Shown here in pieces: positions 1 to 5,776 of a DNA stretch of 7,972 nucleotides. The stretch comes from Paraglaciecola arctica. Lineage in GTDB: Bacteria > Pseudomonadota > Gammaproteobacteria > Enterobacterales > Alteromonadaceae. The notes below the pieces were generated by a model. It saw only the letters and a program-made list of their open reading frames with translations. It was not told the origin of the DNA and ran no database searches. The position numbers and the translations under genes were made by a program. Within the stretch, counting starts at the first letter, position 1. Each line of letters starts with the position of its first letter. The stretch lies in contig QIJM01000453.1 of the NCBI GenBank assembly GCA_003232445.1, forward strand, positions 1-7,972. Reading direction: 5' to 3'.

Positions 1-164
1 CTTTGAATTTAGCGTTAGAAAATTACAAAGGCACCTTACTTTTTGTCAGTCATGACAGAGAATTTGTATCCACTGTGGCCACGCGTATTATTGACATTAA
101 AGCAGATGGCATTGTTGATTTTAAAGGCAATTACGAGAGTTACTTGGCAAGTCAGGGAGTTTAA
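1..164 (+). CDS. ybiT: ABC-F family ATPase, C-terminal end (YbiT-like), partial
   Basis: The frame is open from base 3 to the TAA at 162-164 and the gene begins before the window. The 53 visible residues contain GTLLFVSHDREFVSTVATRI, the end of the second nucleotide-binding domain of an ABC-F protein: beta strand, then the H-loop (switch) histidine in SHDREF. It ends with a short NYESYLASQGV tail. Among the E. coli ABC-F proteins (EttA, Uup, YheS, YbiT), this short NYEDYL-type ending without a long C-terminal extension best fits YbiT. ABC-F proteins are soluble ATPases that act on the ribosome rather than as transporters. The family call is firm. The YbiT assignment rests on remembered similarity of the tail. 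A strong hairpin terminator follows 75 bp downstream. Confidence 0.85.
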   Translation, partial: LNLALENYKGTLLFVSHDREFVSTVATRIIDIKADGIVDFKGNYESYLASQGV

Positions 165-239
165 TACCAATCCATTCTAACAACAGCCTTCGAGTTACGA
201 GCTTATTTTTGCAAGCTAAGTTTTACTGTCAAACAAAAA

Positions 240-277
240 GGGCATCATTTGTTGAAAATGATGCCCTTATATTTTTC
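240..277 (+). terminator. Rho-independent terminator, probably bidirectional
   Basis: A perfect 11-bp stem (240-250 GGGCATCATTT pairing with 256-266 AAATGATGCCC) closes a 5-base loop and is followed by a T-rich stretch (TTATATTTTTC). On the minus strand the same stem is followed by CTTTTTGTTT, so it can also end transcription of the small minus-strand gene at 312-494. It lies 75 bp after the ABC-F stop codon. Confidence 0.85.
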
Positions 278-293
278 TTTTGTCTCTAGTTAA

Positions 294-315
294 CCGCTCG
301 TAGCTGTTCAGCTAC
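294..315. repeat. Short hairpin with TCGTAGC-type intergenic repeat motif
   Basis: CCGCTCGTAGCT (294-305) closely matches CCGCTCGAAGCT at 4504-4515. It overlaps a small perfect hairpin, GTAGCT (300-305) with AGCTAC (310-315). A related string, read on the minus strand at about 188-204 (AAGCTCGTAACTCGAAG), lies in the same intergenic space. This suggests a short dispersed intergenic element; two or three imperfect copies cannot prove it. Confidence 0.35.
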
Positions 316-494
316 TTAATATTTAGTAACCAAGAGACAAATTGTTTTGCTTCAGTGGTGTTGGCAAAGGTACCCATTTTCTGGCCACACTTGTCGGCAA
401 ACGCCACTTTATGTTTATTCACAGAGATGTTGTGCACTGGGCACATTACTGAAATCTGTGTTCCGTTATATGTATAAAACATAATAAAACTCAT
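312..494 (-). CDS. Small hypothetical protein, 60 aa
   Basis: The reading frame runs from ATG at 494-492 to TAG at 314-312. I do not recognise the family. The product is soluble-looking and mixed in composition. It has two cysteines (CPVH at about residue 18, KCGQK at about 36), an alternating-hydrophobic middle section suggesting beta strands, and a C-terminal stretch (TTEAKQFVSWLLNI) that could form an amphipathic helix. It has no signal peptide or membrane segment. No good Shine-Dalgarno sequence precedes the ATG or the second Met (residue 5), which lowers confidence. In its favour, the bidirectional terminator at 240-277 sits just downstream and the protein does not look like random out-of-frame translation. 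A small hairpin (514-528, CTTCAT/ATGAAG) lies upstream of its start. Confidence 0.45.
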   Translation of the reverse strand: MSFIMFYTYNGTQISVMCPVHNISVNKHKVAFADKCGQKMGTFANTTEAKQFVSWLLNIK

Positions 495-915
495 TAAATA
501 TGACTATTTCGTGCTTCATAAAATGAAGGCATTAATAGTAAAACTAAAAATAAGCCCATTACAGTTTTGACGATACTACTAAAACTTTAAGTTTCTATTC
601 GATGAGACATCTGCAAATGTTGTTTGCTACGATGTTTAATGCCCATTAATTCGTCGTACGATAATTCAGCTTGCTATTGCAATTCAATAGGACTTTACCT
701 AAGGATTACGTTTTTAATGCCGGCTGACTGGATCAAGGAAAGACACAACATTGAAGGTATGTATTGAGAGAGGGTCAACAAACCATAGGGCAATATACTT
801 AGCTTTGATTAACTAATCAACCATTAATTAGACTAAACGGTCTACCTACGCCACATAATTCAAAACATTAAAGATGTTATCATCAGCTTAGTTTATTAAT
901 TACGAGTGATCTACA
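495..915. other. Intergenic region without a convincing gene
   Basis: About 420 bp with no supported gene. It holds a small hairpin CTTCAT-AAA-ATGAAG (514-528) and a hairpin CTATTG-CAATT-CAATAG (674-690). On the minus strand a 29-codon open stretch (673-587) reads as a plausible basic peptide ending HLQMSHRIET, bounded by an in-frame stop on its upstream side. On the plus strand a 16-codon mini-ORF (717-767) has an AAGGA 11 bases before its ATG. Neither can be called a gene. The area may hold gene remnants and the promoter of the NYN-domain gene. Confidence 0.5.
805..820. promoter_or_regulatory. Palindrome upstream of the NYN gene, candidate operator
   Basis: TTGATTA (805-811) and TAATCAA (814-820) form a 7-bp inverted repeat around AC, typical in shape for a dimeric repressor site. 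It is followed by a second weaker inverted pair, CTAAT/ATTAG (813-831). It lies about 95 bp upstream of the NYN-domain start. The sequence is AT-rich, so chance occurrence is quite possible. Confidence 0.3.
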
Positions 916-1417
916 TTGGAAAAAATCGCTATATTTGTTGACGTGCAAAACATCTACTACACCACTCGCCAAGCCTACTCTCGGCAATTTAATTATCGCC
1001 GTTTTTGGCAACATATCAGTCATCAAGGTGATATCATCATGGCCAATGCTTATGCCATTGACAAAGGTGATGAACAACAGCAAAAATTTCAAAGCGCACT
1101 CAAACATATTGGCTTTGATGTAAAATTAAAACCCTACATTCAACGCAGCGATGGTTCAGCCAAAGGCGATTGGGATGTAGGCATTGCGATAGATGTGTTA
1201 GAAGCTGCTGAGCAAGCTGACACCGTTAGAAGCTGCTGAGCAAGCTGACACCATAGTACTTTTGTCTGGCGACGGCGATTTTGATCTGCTGCTCACTAAG
1301 GTGTCCCAGAAATATGACTGCAAGACAGAAGTGTATGGTGTACCTGAGCTAACCGCAAACTCGTTGGTCAATGCCGCAAGTATCTTTCATAAAATAGATG
1401 ACAGCCTTTTACTTTAG
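916..1417 (+). pseudogene. NYN/PIN-like (DUF88, LabA-type) nuclease-like protein, broken by a 28-bp tandem duplication
   Basis: The frame starts at TTG 916; an in-frame TGA at 907-909 excludes any earlier start. As written it stops at 1239 after 107 residues. Removing one copy of the 28-bp duplication (1197-1252) restores a continuous 157-residue protein ending at the TAG at 1415-1417. The restored protein has the NYN-domain order: FVDVQN with Asp9 at the end of the first strand, KGDWDVGIAID (Asp85, Asp87, Asp93) in the middle, and LLSGDGDFDLLL (Asp110, Asp112, Asp114) after the break. It ends in a YGVPE/ANSLVNAAS region as in LabA/DUF88 proteins. These acidic residues form the metal-binding active site of PIN-like RNases. 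The truncated product lacks the GDGDFD cluster and the last core strands, so it should be inactive. Family call confident; substrate unknown. It has no close operon partner. Confidence 0.85.
1197..1252 (+). repeat. Perfect 28-bp tandem duplication inside a gene
   Basis: Bases 1197-1224 and 1225-1252 are identical (each begins GTTAGAAGCTGCTG and ends CTGACACC). The flanking bases differ, so the unit is exactly 28 bp and two copies are present. Because 28 is not a multiple of 3, the second copy shifts the frame of the NYN-domain gene and creates TGA at 1237-1239. Confidence 0.97.
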
Positions 1418-1473
1418 ACATTCATAATATTATTCACAGCAACGTCTTTGTACTTATTACAAAAGAATTTTAA

Positions 1474-1560
1474 CCACAGAGGACTAGGAGTACACAGAGG
1501 GAAGTACTAATATTTTGCTCTTCTCTTTAGACTCTGTGTACTCTTTCTATCTGTGCGTGG
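1474..1560. repeat. Imperfect inverted repeat between convergent genes (CACAGAG type)
   Basis: A perfect 12-bp inner stem, GAGTACACAGAG (1488-1499) with CTCTGTGTACTC (1532-1543), encloses 32 bases. It is extended by an imperfect outer stem with CCACAGA (1474-1480) opposite TCTGTGCGTGG (1550-1560). The ACCACAGAGGA...ACACAGAGG wording resembles a dispersed repeat seen in intergenic regions of many proteobacteria (from memory, not checked). It lies between the NYN gene (+) and the DAHP synthase gene (-), which converge here. It may therefore serve as a terminator in both directions, although neither side has a clean T-run. It could also be a small non-autonomous mobile element. Confidence 0.6.
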
Positions 1561-1597
1561 CACCCGGTGGTAAATAACTTCTAGTTTTAGCTAAATA

Positions 1598-2902
1598 TTA
1601 CTGAGCTTGTTTTAGATGATCTGCTACTAAAAATGCCATTTCTAATACTTGATCAGCATTTAATCGCGGGTCACATTGAGTTTTATAGGCTTGAGCCAAA
1701 TCGTCATCACTAATTTTATAAGCGCCACCTGTGCACTCAGTCACATGTTGGCCGGTCATTTCTAAGTGAATACCACCAGCATGAGTACCTTCAGCTTTGT
1801 GTGCGGCAAAGAACTGTTTGATTTCAAGTAAAATAGCGTCGAAATTACGCGTTTTATAACCACTTGAAGCTTTGAAAGTGTTGCCATGCATGGGGTCAGA
1901 ACTCCACACCACTTTTCGACCTTCTTGTTTCACTCGGCGTAAAAGCTTAGGCAAGTTCTGCTCAAGTTTGTCTGCGCCCATACGAGTGATCAAGGTAAGT
2001 CGACCAGCATCATTATTTGGGTTGAGCGCATCAATCAGCCTAATTAATTCATCTTCATGCATACTCGGCCCTACTTTCACACCAATAGGGTTGTGAATGC
2101 CGCGGAAAAACTCCAAGTGTGCATGATCAAGTTGACGAGTTCTCTCACCAATCCACAACATATGCGCTGAACAGTTATACCAATTACCCGTTAATGTATC
2201 GACACGGGTCAAAGCTTGTTCGTAGTTCAGTAACAAAGCCTCATGCGAGGTATACAAGCTAGTTTCATGCAAAGTAGACGTATTAGTGGAATCAATCCCC
2301 ATGACTTTCATAAATTCTAGTGAATCTTGAATACGCATAGCTAGGTCATGATAACGATCTTTTAAAGGGTTATTTTCTACAAAAGCCATGTTCCAACGAT
2401 TTACTTCATGTAAATCAGCTAAACCACCCTGAGCAAAAGCCCGCAGTAAATTTAACGTGGACGCGCCACGATGATAGGCTTCAACCATCCGCTGAGGATC
2501 AGGTCTACGTGATGCTTCAGTAAATTCAAAGCTGTTAATAATATCGCCACGATAGCTTGGTAAAGACACACCATCGATAGTTTCAAAATCCCCAGATCGA
2601 GGCTTAGCATACTGCCCTGCCATACGAGCAACTTTAATCACCGGACAACGACCCGCATAAGTCAGCACTATGGCCATTTGCAAAATGACTTTAAAAGTAT
2701 CGCGAATTTTTGGCGCGTTAAATTCATCAAAAGATTCAGCGCAATCACCACCCTGCAATAAAAAACCTTTACCTTCTGCCACATCACCTAACTGCTTATA
2801 TAGAGTACGAGTTTCAGCAGCAAACACCAAAGGAGGATAACCGCTAAGGGTATCTTCAACCTGTTTAAGGTGTTGTTTATCTTCATAGGTAGGTTGTTGC
2901 AA
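1598..2902 (-). CDS. Class II 3-deoxy-D-arabino-heptulosonate 7-phosphate (DAHP) synthase
   Basis: This cytoplasmic enzyme joins phosphoenolpyruvate and erythrose 4-phosphate to make DAHP, the first step of the shikimate pathway to aromatic amino acids. It is the class II (plant/AroA-II) type, as shown by GGDCAESF (metal-ligand Cys54), RMAGQYAKPRS (PEP-binding region, about 94-104), YRGDIIN, CSAHMLWIGERTRQ, NPIGVKVGPSM, SSDPMHGNT (metal His), GIHLEMTGQ (metal Glu) and QCDPRLNADQ (metal Asp). All expected metal ligands are present. The 434 residues counted from TTG 2902 are slightly short of the usual ~448. The frame is open further upstream and encodes the family's conserved N-terminal WxPDSWRxKP motif, but no ATG, GTG or TTG occurs between the in-frame stop and TTG 2902, and no clear ribosome site precedes that TTG. 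The exact start is therefore unsettled. A promoter and a leader hairpin precede the gene. Confidence 0.93.
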   Translation of the reverse strand: MQQPTYEDKQHLKQVEDTLSGYPPLVFAAETRTLYKQLGDVAEGKGFLLQGGDCAESFDEFNAPKIRDTFKVILQMAIVLTYAGRCPVIKVARMAGQYAKPRSGDFETIDGVSLPSYRGDIINSFEFTEASRRPDPQRMVEAYHRGASTLNLLRAFAQGGLADLHEVNRWNMAFVENNPLKDRYHDLAMRIQDSLEFMKVMGIDSTNTSTLHETSLYTSHEALLLNYEQALTRVDTLTGNWYNCSAHMLWIGERTRQLDHAHLEFFRGIHNPIGVKVGPSMHEDELIRLIDALNPNNDAGRLTLITRMGADKLEQNLPKLLRRVKQEGRKVVWSSDPMHGNTFKASSGYKTRNFDAILLEIKQFFAAHKAEGTHAGGIHLEMTGQHVTECTGGAYKISDDDLAQAYKTQCDPRLNADQVLEMAFLVADHLKQAQ

Positions 2903-2954
2903 AATAGGCTTTGAACGCCAACTGTCTGGTTGCCAACTAAATAGGTAAAAGGTA

Positions 2955-2976
2955 GTCGGTTAAATAGTGAACCGAC
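2955..2976 (-). promoter_or_regulatory. Leader hairpin upstream of DAHP synthase
   Basis: GTCGGTT (2955-2961) and AACCGAC (2970-2976) form a perfect 7-bp stem with an 8-base loop. It lies only a few bases after the transcription start predicted from the promoter at 2990-3018, so it would sit at the 5' end of the DAHP synthase mRNA. It could stabilise the mRNA or take part in regulation. There is no leader peptide rich in aromatic codons and no T-run, so a classical attenuator is not supported. Confidence 0.45.
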
Positions 2977-2989
2977 AAACTGGGACGAG

Positions 2990-3018
2990 AATTTAGAAGG
3001 AATGAGCGGAAATTTCAA
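2990..3018 (-). promoter_or_regulatory. Sigma-70-type promoter for DAHP synthase
   Basis: On the minus strand TTGAAA (3018-3013; 5 of 6 matches to TTGACA) is followed by exactly 17 bases and then TAAATT (2995-2990; 4 of 6 matches to TATAAT). It lies in the 157-bp gap after the phosphatase gene, so the synthase need not depend on readthrough. Transcription would start near 2983. Confidence 0.5.
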
Positions 3019-3059
3019 TCATAAACGTATTTATTCTTGAAATATAAATCGATAACTTA

Positions 3060-3533
3060 TTACCCAGTAGATTTAAGATGATCAATAAAGCCATCTGCCC
3101 CTTGTTCAATTAAATCTAAAACATATTCAAAACCACGCTTTCCACCATAATAGGGATCGGGTATTTCTTGTTCTTCAGATACAGCAAAACTTAAAAGTAA
3201 TGACACCTTATGTTGAAACTCTTCAGGACAAGCTTCTAACAAATTTGCGATATTTTGGTTATCCATAGCCAAAATATAATCAAACTTTTCAAAATCTTGC
3301 TCTACCAACTTTCGGCACTTTAAGCCTTTAAAACTATAACCTCGTTCCATGCCAACAGCTTGCGAACGTTTGTCAGGCGCAGCCCCTTTGTGATAACCAG
3401 CCGTGCCAGCAGAATCGACTTCGATACTCAAACCATTATCATCTGCTTTTTTCTTAAAAACCGCTTCAGCACTGGGTGAGCGACAAATATTACCCAAACA
3501 AACGAAAAGTACCTTAAGTGTGTTGGCGGCCAT
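3060..3533 (-). CDS. Low-molecular-weight protein tyrosine phosphatase
   Basis: The 157-residue product is the standard length for the family. It carries the P-loop V-C-L-G-N-I-C-R-S at residues 11-19, with nucleophile Cys12 and phosphate-binding Arg18, and the general-acid motif DPYY with Asp126 near the C-terminus. DSAGTAGYH (about 40-48) is also typical. The ATG start (3533-3531) has a good AGGA ribosome site about 8 bases upstream. LMW-PTPs remove phosphate from phosphotyrosine. Bacterial ones often control exopolysaccharide export kinases, but no capsule or kinase gene is visible here, and the housekeeping YfkJ-like type is equally likely. It lies upstream of DAHP synthase on the same strand with a 157-bp gap containing a likely promoter, so any operon link is weak. 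It diverges from pepE. Confidence 0.95.
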   Translation of the reverse strand: MAANTLKVLFVCLGNICRSPSAEAVFKKKADDNGLSIEVDSAGTAGYHKGAAPDKRSQAVGMERGYSFKGLKCRKLVEQDFEKFDYILAMDNQNIANLLEACPEEFQHKVSLLLSFAVSEEQEIPDPYYGGKRGFEYVLDLIEQGADGFIDHLKSTG

Positions 3534-3565
3534 TGTTTTTCCTAATATTCCACTGGGGGATTTTC

Positions 3566-3595
3566 CCTATGCAAGGTATTCTATCTGTCTATAAT
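3566..3595 (+). promoter_or_regulatory. Probable pepE promoter
   Basis: A perfect TATAAT (3590-3595) lies 33 bp before the pepE ATG in the 95-bp gap between divergent genes, with TG at 3586-3587. The -35 region (around 3566-3572, CCTATGC) is poor, so recognition would rely mostly on the -10 box. Confidence 0.5.
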
Positions 3596-3628
3596 TGTGC
3601 GTCTAGTGGTAAAACGGATTAATTTGAA

Positions 3629-4354
3629 ATGAATGTACCAAGGCAAGTCCTAATGTTGAGTAGCTCTAAAGTGGGCAGTGAAGATTACCTACAGCATGCT
3701 ATTCCCATGCTGGATCAACATTTACCCGATATAAAAGAACTACTGTTTATTCCATTTGCTGGCGTATCAGTCAGCTGGGATGACTACACAACAAAAGTGC
3801 AAAATGCCCTACCCGACTACAAAGTAAAAGGTATTCATCAATTCTCAAACGCCTATCAAGCATTAGAAAACGCCCAAGCCATATTAGTAGGCGGCGGCAA
3901 CACCTTTAACCTACTCAACCAACTGTACCAACAAGATCTAATTGACACAGTAAAAAGCCAAGTCAACAAAGGCATACCTTATATAGGCTGGAGCGCAGGC
4001 TCAAACATCTGCGGCAATAGCATCCGCACCACCAACGACATGCCCATAATACAACCACCCAGTTTTGACGCACTCAACTTCGTACCTTTCCAACTCAACC
4101 CCCACTACACCGACTACCAACCACCCGGCCACAACGGTGAAACCCGTGCTCAGCGTATTGAGGAGTTTTGTATTTTAAACCCAGAGATGCCAGTGATTGG
4201 TATTCGTGAGGGGTGTGCTTTGTTGTTGCAAGGGGAGTCGTTGGTTTTGAAAGGAGAGTTGGATGGGGTGGTGTTTGAGGGTGCAGCGCAACGTGTTATT
4301 CAACCAGAGCAGGATTTGAGTGGGTATTTGGAGGTTTCAGGATTGCCAGGCTAG
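3629..4354 (+). CDS. pepE: Dipeptidase E (alpha-aspartyl dipeptidase, peptidase family S51)
   Basis: PepE is a cytoplasmic serine peptidase that splits dipeptides with N-terminal aspartate. The 241-residue product keeps the family landmarks: FIPFAGVSVSWDDY (40-53), VGGGNTF (87-93), the nucleophile elbow GWSAGSN with Ser122, IRTTNDMPI (132-140), and NPHYT with His159, followed by GHNGETRAQRI. Length is close to E. coli PepE (229 aa). Start ATG 3629 has a CGGA element about 10 bases upstream. Base composition changes sharply within the gene: 4021-4140 has 52 C and 13 G, while 4201-4320 has 12 C and 48 G, and leucine codons switch from CTA/CTC/CTG to almost only TTG. The protein stays family-like across the switch, so this is not a frameshift. 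It is flanked by divergent and convergent genes and is probably monocistronic. Confidence 0.95.
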   Translation: MNVPRQVLMLSSSKVGSEDYLQHAIPMLDQHLPDIKELLFIPFAGVSVSWDDYTTKVQNALPDYKVKGIHQFSNAYQALENAQAILVGGGNTFNLLNQLYQQDLIDTVKSQVNKGIPYIGWSAGSNICGNSIRTTNDMPIIQPPSFDALNFVPFQLNPHYTDYQPPGHNGETRAQRIEEFCILNPEMPVIGIREGCALLLQGESLVLKGELDGVVFEGAAQRVIQPEQDLSGYLEVSGLPG

Positions 4355-4377
4355 CTGAACATGAGTTGTCTTCATTA

Positions 4378-4453
4378 AGAAACTTAAAAAGCATGTGCAT
4401 AGCACACTGGCATCCATGCCGGTAAGCGTCAGCGCATAGAAGTTTAAAAGCAT
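4378..4453. repeat. Short imperfect direct repeats and hairpins after pepE
   Basis: AGAAACTTAAAAAGCAT (4378-4394) and AGAAGTTTAAAAGCAT (4438-4453) are near-identical direct repeats. They flank 43 bases that contain two small hairpins, TGTGC/GCACA (4394-4406) and GGCAT/ATGCC (4409-4420). The hairpins may contribute to ending pepE transcription, but no T-run follows them directly; a T-rich stretch (TCTTTTCTTTTT) appears at 4461-4472. Confidence 0.4.
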
Positions 4454-4483
4454 ACTGCTATCTTTTCTTTTTGGACTTTCTTT

Positions 4484-4517
4484 GGCTCGTAGCAAGAAGC
4501 TCGCCGCTCGAAGCTAC
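4484..4517. repeat. Second copy of TCGTAGC/TCGAAGC intergenic repeat
   Basis: GGCTCGTAGC (4484-4493), AGCTCG (4499-4503 area) and CCGCTCGAAGCTAC (4504-4517) lie side by side, with GTAGC and GCTAC able to pair. CCGCTCGAAGCT differs by one base from the string at 294-305. Its position just downstream of the PLP enzyme's stop codon suits a terminator or a REP-like element. Confidence 0.4.
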
Positions 4518-4537
4518 TTTTATCTCGAACTACACTT

Positions 4538-5776
4538 CTAAAACTTCTCAAATGCCTGTTCAAAATCGGCGACTATATCGTCTATATCTTCAATCCCAAT
4601 CGACATTCTAATCATATTGTCATTGACGCCCATTTCTTGTCTTTGCAGGGCACTACTCTCAAAATAGATAGTAGAGGCAACGGGCAAGGCTAAGGTGCGG
4701 GTATCACCTAAATGGGTGGCGCAGATCACTAAGTTTAATGCATTTAAAAATTGAATCGGGTCGATATCATCGGCTAAATCTAAACTCAGAATGCCACCAT
4801 AACCATTAAAATGTTCTCTGGCTAAAAAGTGCTGAGGATGGTCACCTAAACCTGGGTAATAAACAGCAGAAACTTTATCATGAGCATGTAAATATGAAGC
4901 CAAACGCATGGCATTTCCACATACTTTGTCAGTACGCAGTACTAGGGTTTCTAAGCCAATTGAAATAGCATGAGCTGAATCAGGCGATAGAGTCCCGCCC
5001 ATATCTCTAAGGCCTCGTTTACGGATTTGGGTAAGTCCCCATTGCGCTTTATCTGAGCCGCGATAAATAGGCAAAATATTCTCGAAGCAGCTCCAATCGA
5101 ATAATCCAGTATCGACTACTGCACCGCCTAAGACATTGCCATGCCCAGCGATATATTTTGTTAGAGAACTAATAGTTAATGAAGCCAAAACTGAATTGGC
5201 ATCAAAAATATTGGCTGGCGTCATAGTATTGTCGATTAAAAACAATGCTTTTTTAGACTCGCATAGCTGACCAATAGCACGTAAGTCCGCCACTTGGGTT
5301 ACCGGATTAGCAATAGTTTCTAAATAAACCGCTTTAGTATTGGCTTTAAAAGCCGCTTTCACATTTTGTACATTAGTCACATCGACAAAACTTAGCTCAA
5401 TGCCCAAAGCTTGCATAGTTTCGGTAAAGCTGCGGGTATTACCAAACAAAAAATGACTAACAATTAGATGATCGCCCGCTTTAAATAAGCTCAACATAGT
5501 TGCAGTGATGGCTGCCATGCCGGTTGAAAAGGTAATAGCCCCTACTCCACCCTCTAGATGAGTAAGAATATTTTGCAGCGCAGCATTAGAGCCTGAAGAC
5601 GAGCGAGAATATACATGCCCTGTTTTTCTACCCTGAAAAACATCCACCAAACCTTGAGCATCTTTATATTCGAACAACACCGAGTTGTTAGTGGCCTGAT
5701 GTACCGCACCACTTTCAGGTGTATTCAATAACCTGTCTGCGTGCACCAAACGGGTTGTAAAACCTTTATTTTTCAA
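4538..5776 (-). CDS. Cystathionine-gamma-synthase-family PLP-dependent enzyme (trans-sulfuration type)
   Basis: This is a fold-type I PLP enzyme of the Cys/Met metabolism family. It shows the PLP-lysine motif SSLTKYIAGHGN (Lys207 counted from the TTG start), IDNTMTP (Asp182), VYSR (Tyr56, Arg58), FSTGMAAI, ETIANPVTQVADL, and a C-terminal RMSIGIEDIDD segment with the carboxylate-binding arginine. It best fits the loosely defined cystathionine gamma-synthase-like group; the exact reaction (gamma-synthase, gamma-lyase or sulfhydrylase) cannot be told. The usual Y-[SA]-R-x-x-N-P-T motif reads YSRSSSGS here, lacking N-P-T. I choose TTG 5776 (412 aa) over ATG 5800 (420 aa). It has GGAG 7 bases upstream, and homologues begin near KGFTTRxVHADR. 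This start overlaps the last codons of the upstream acyltransferase gene by 11 bases, suggesting translational coupling. Confidence 0.88.
   Translation of the reverse strand: MKNKGFTTRLVHADRLLNTPESGAVHQATNNSVLFEYKDAQGLVDVFQGRKTGHVYSRSSSGSNAALQNILTHLEGGVGAITFSTGMAAITATMLSLFKAGDHLIVSHFLFGNTRSFTETMQALGIELSFVDVTNVQNVKAAFKANTKAVYLETIANPVTQVADLRAIGQLCESKKALFLIDNTMTPANIFDANSVLASLTISSLTKYIAGHGNVLGGAVVDTGLFDWSCFENILPIYRGSDKAQWGLTQIRKRGLRDMGGTLSPDSAHAISIGLETLVLRTDKVCGNAMRLASYLHAHDKVSAVYYPGLGDHPQHFLAREHFNGYGGILSLDLADDIDPIQFLNALNLVICATHLGDTRTLALPVASTIYFESSALQRQEMGVNDNMIRMSIGIEDIDDIVADFEQAFEKF

Noticed and set aside
883..1107. 74-codon minus-strand open frame
   Set aside because: It lies opposite the NYN-domain gene, whose plus-strand frame carries recognisable motifs; no ribosome site or family similarity.
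935..1123. 62-codon plus-strand open frame inside the NYN gene
   Set aside because: Alternate frame of a recognised gene; composition not protein-like.
1197..1252. CRISPR or larger repeat array
   Set aside because: Only two directly adjacent copies with no spacers, inside a coding frame; a tandem duplication.
1872..2096. 74-codon plus-strand open frame
   Set aside because: Antisense to the conserved core of DAHP synthase.
2955..2976. Aromatic amino acid attenuator
   Set aside because: No leader peptide with Trp/Tyr/Phe codon runs, no T-run and no competing hairpin was seen.
2788..3018. 76-codon minus-strand open frame overlapping the DAHP synthase start
   Set aside because: It starts at the TTG of the predicted -35 box, runs in a different frame over conserved synthase codons and resembles no family; a shadow frame.
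3403..3594. 63-codon plus-strand open frame
   Set aside because: Antisense to the phosphatase P-loop region and the divergent promoter gap.
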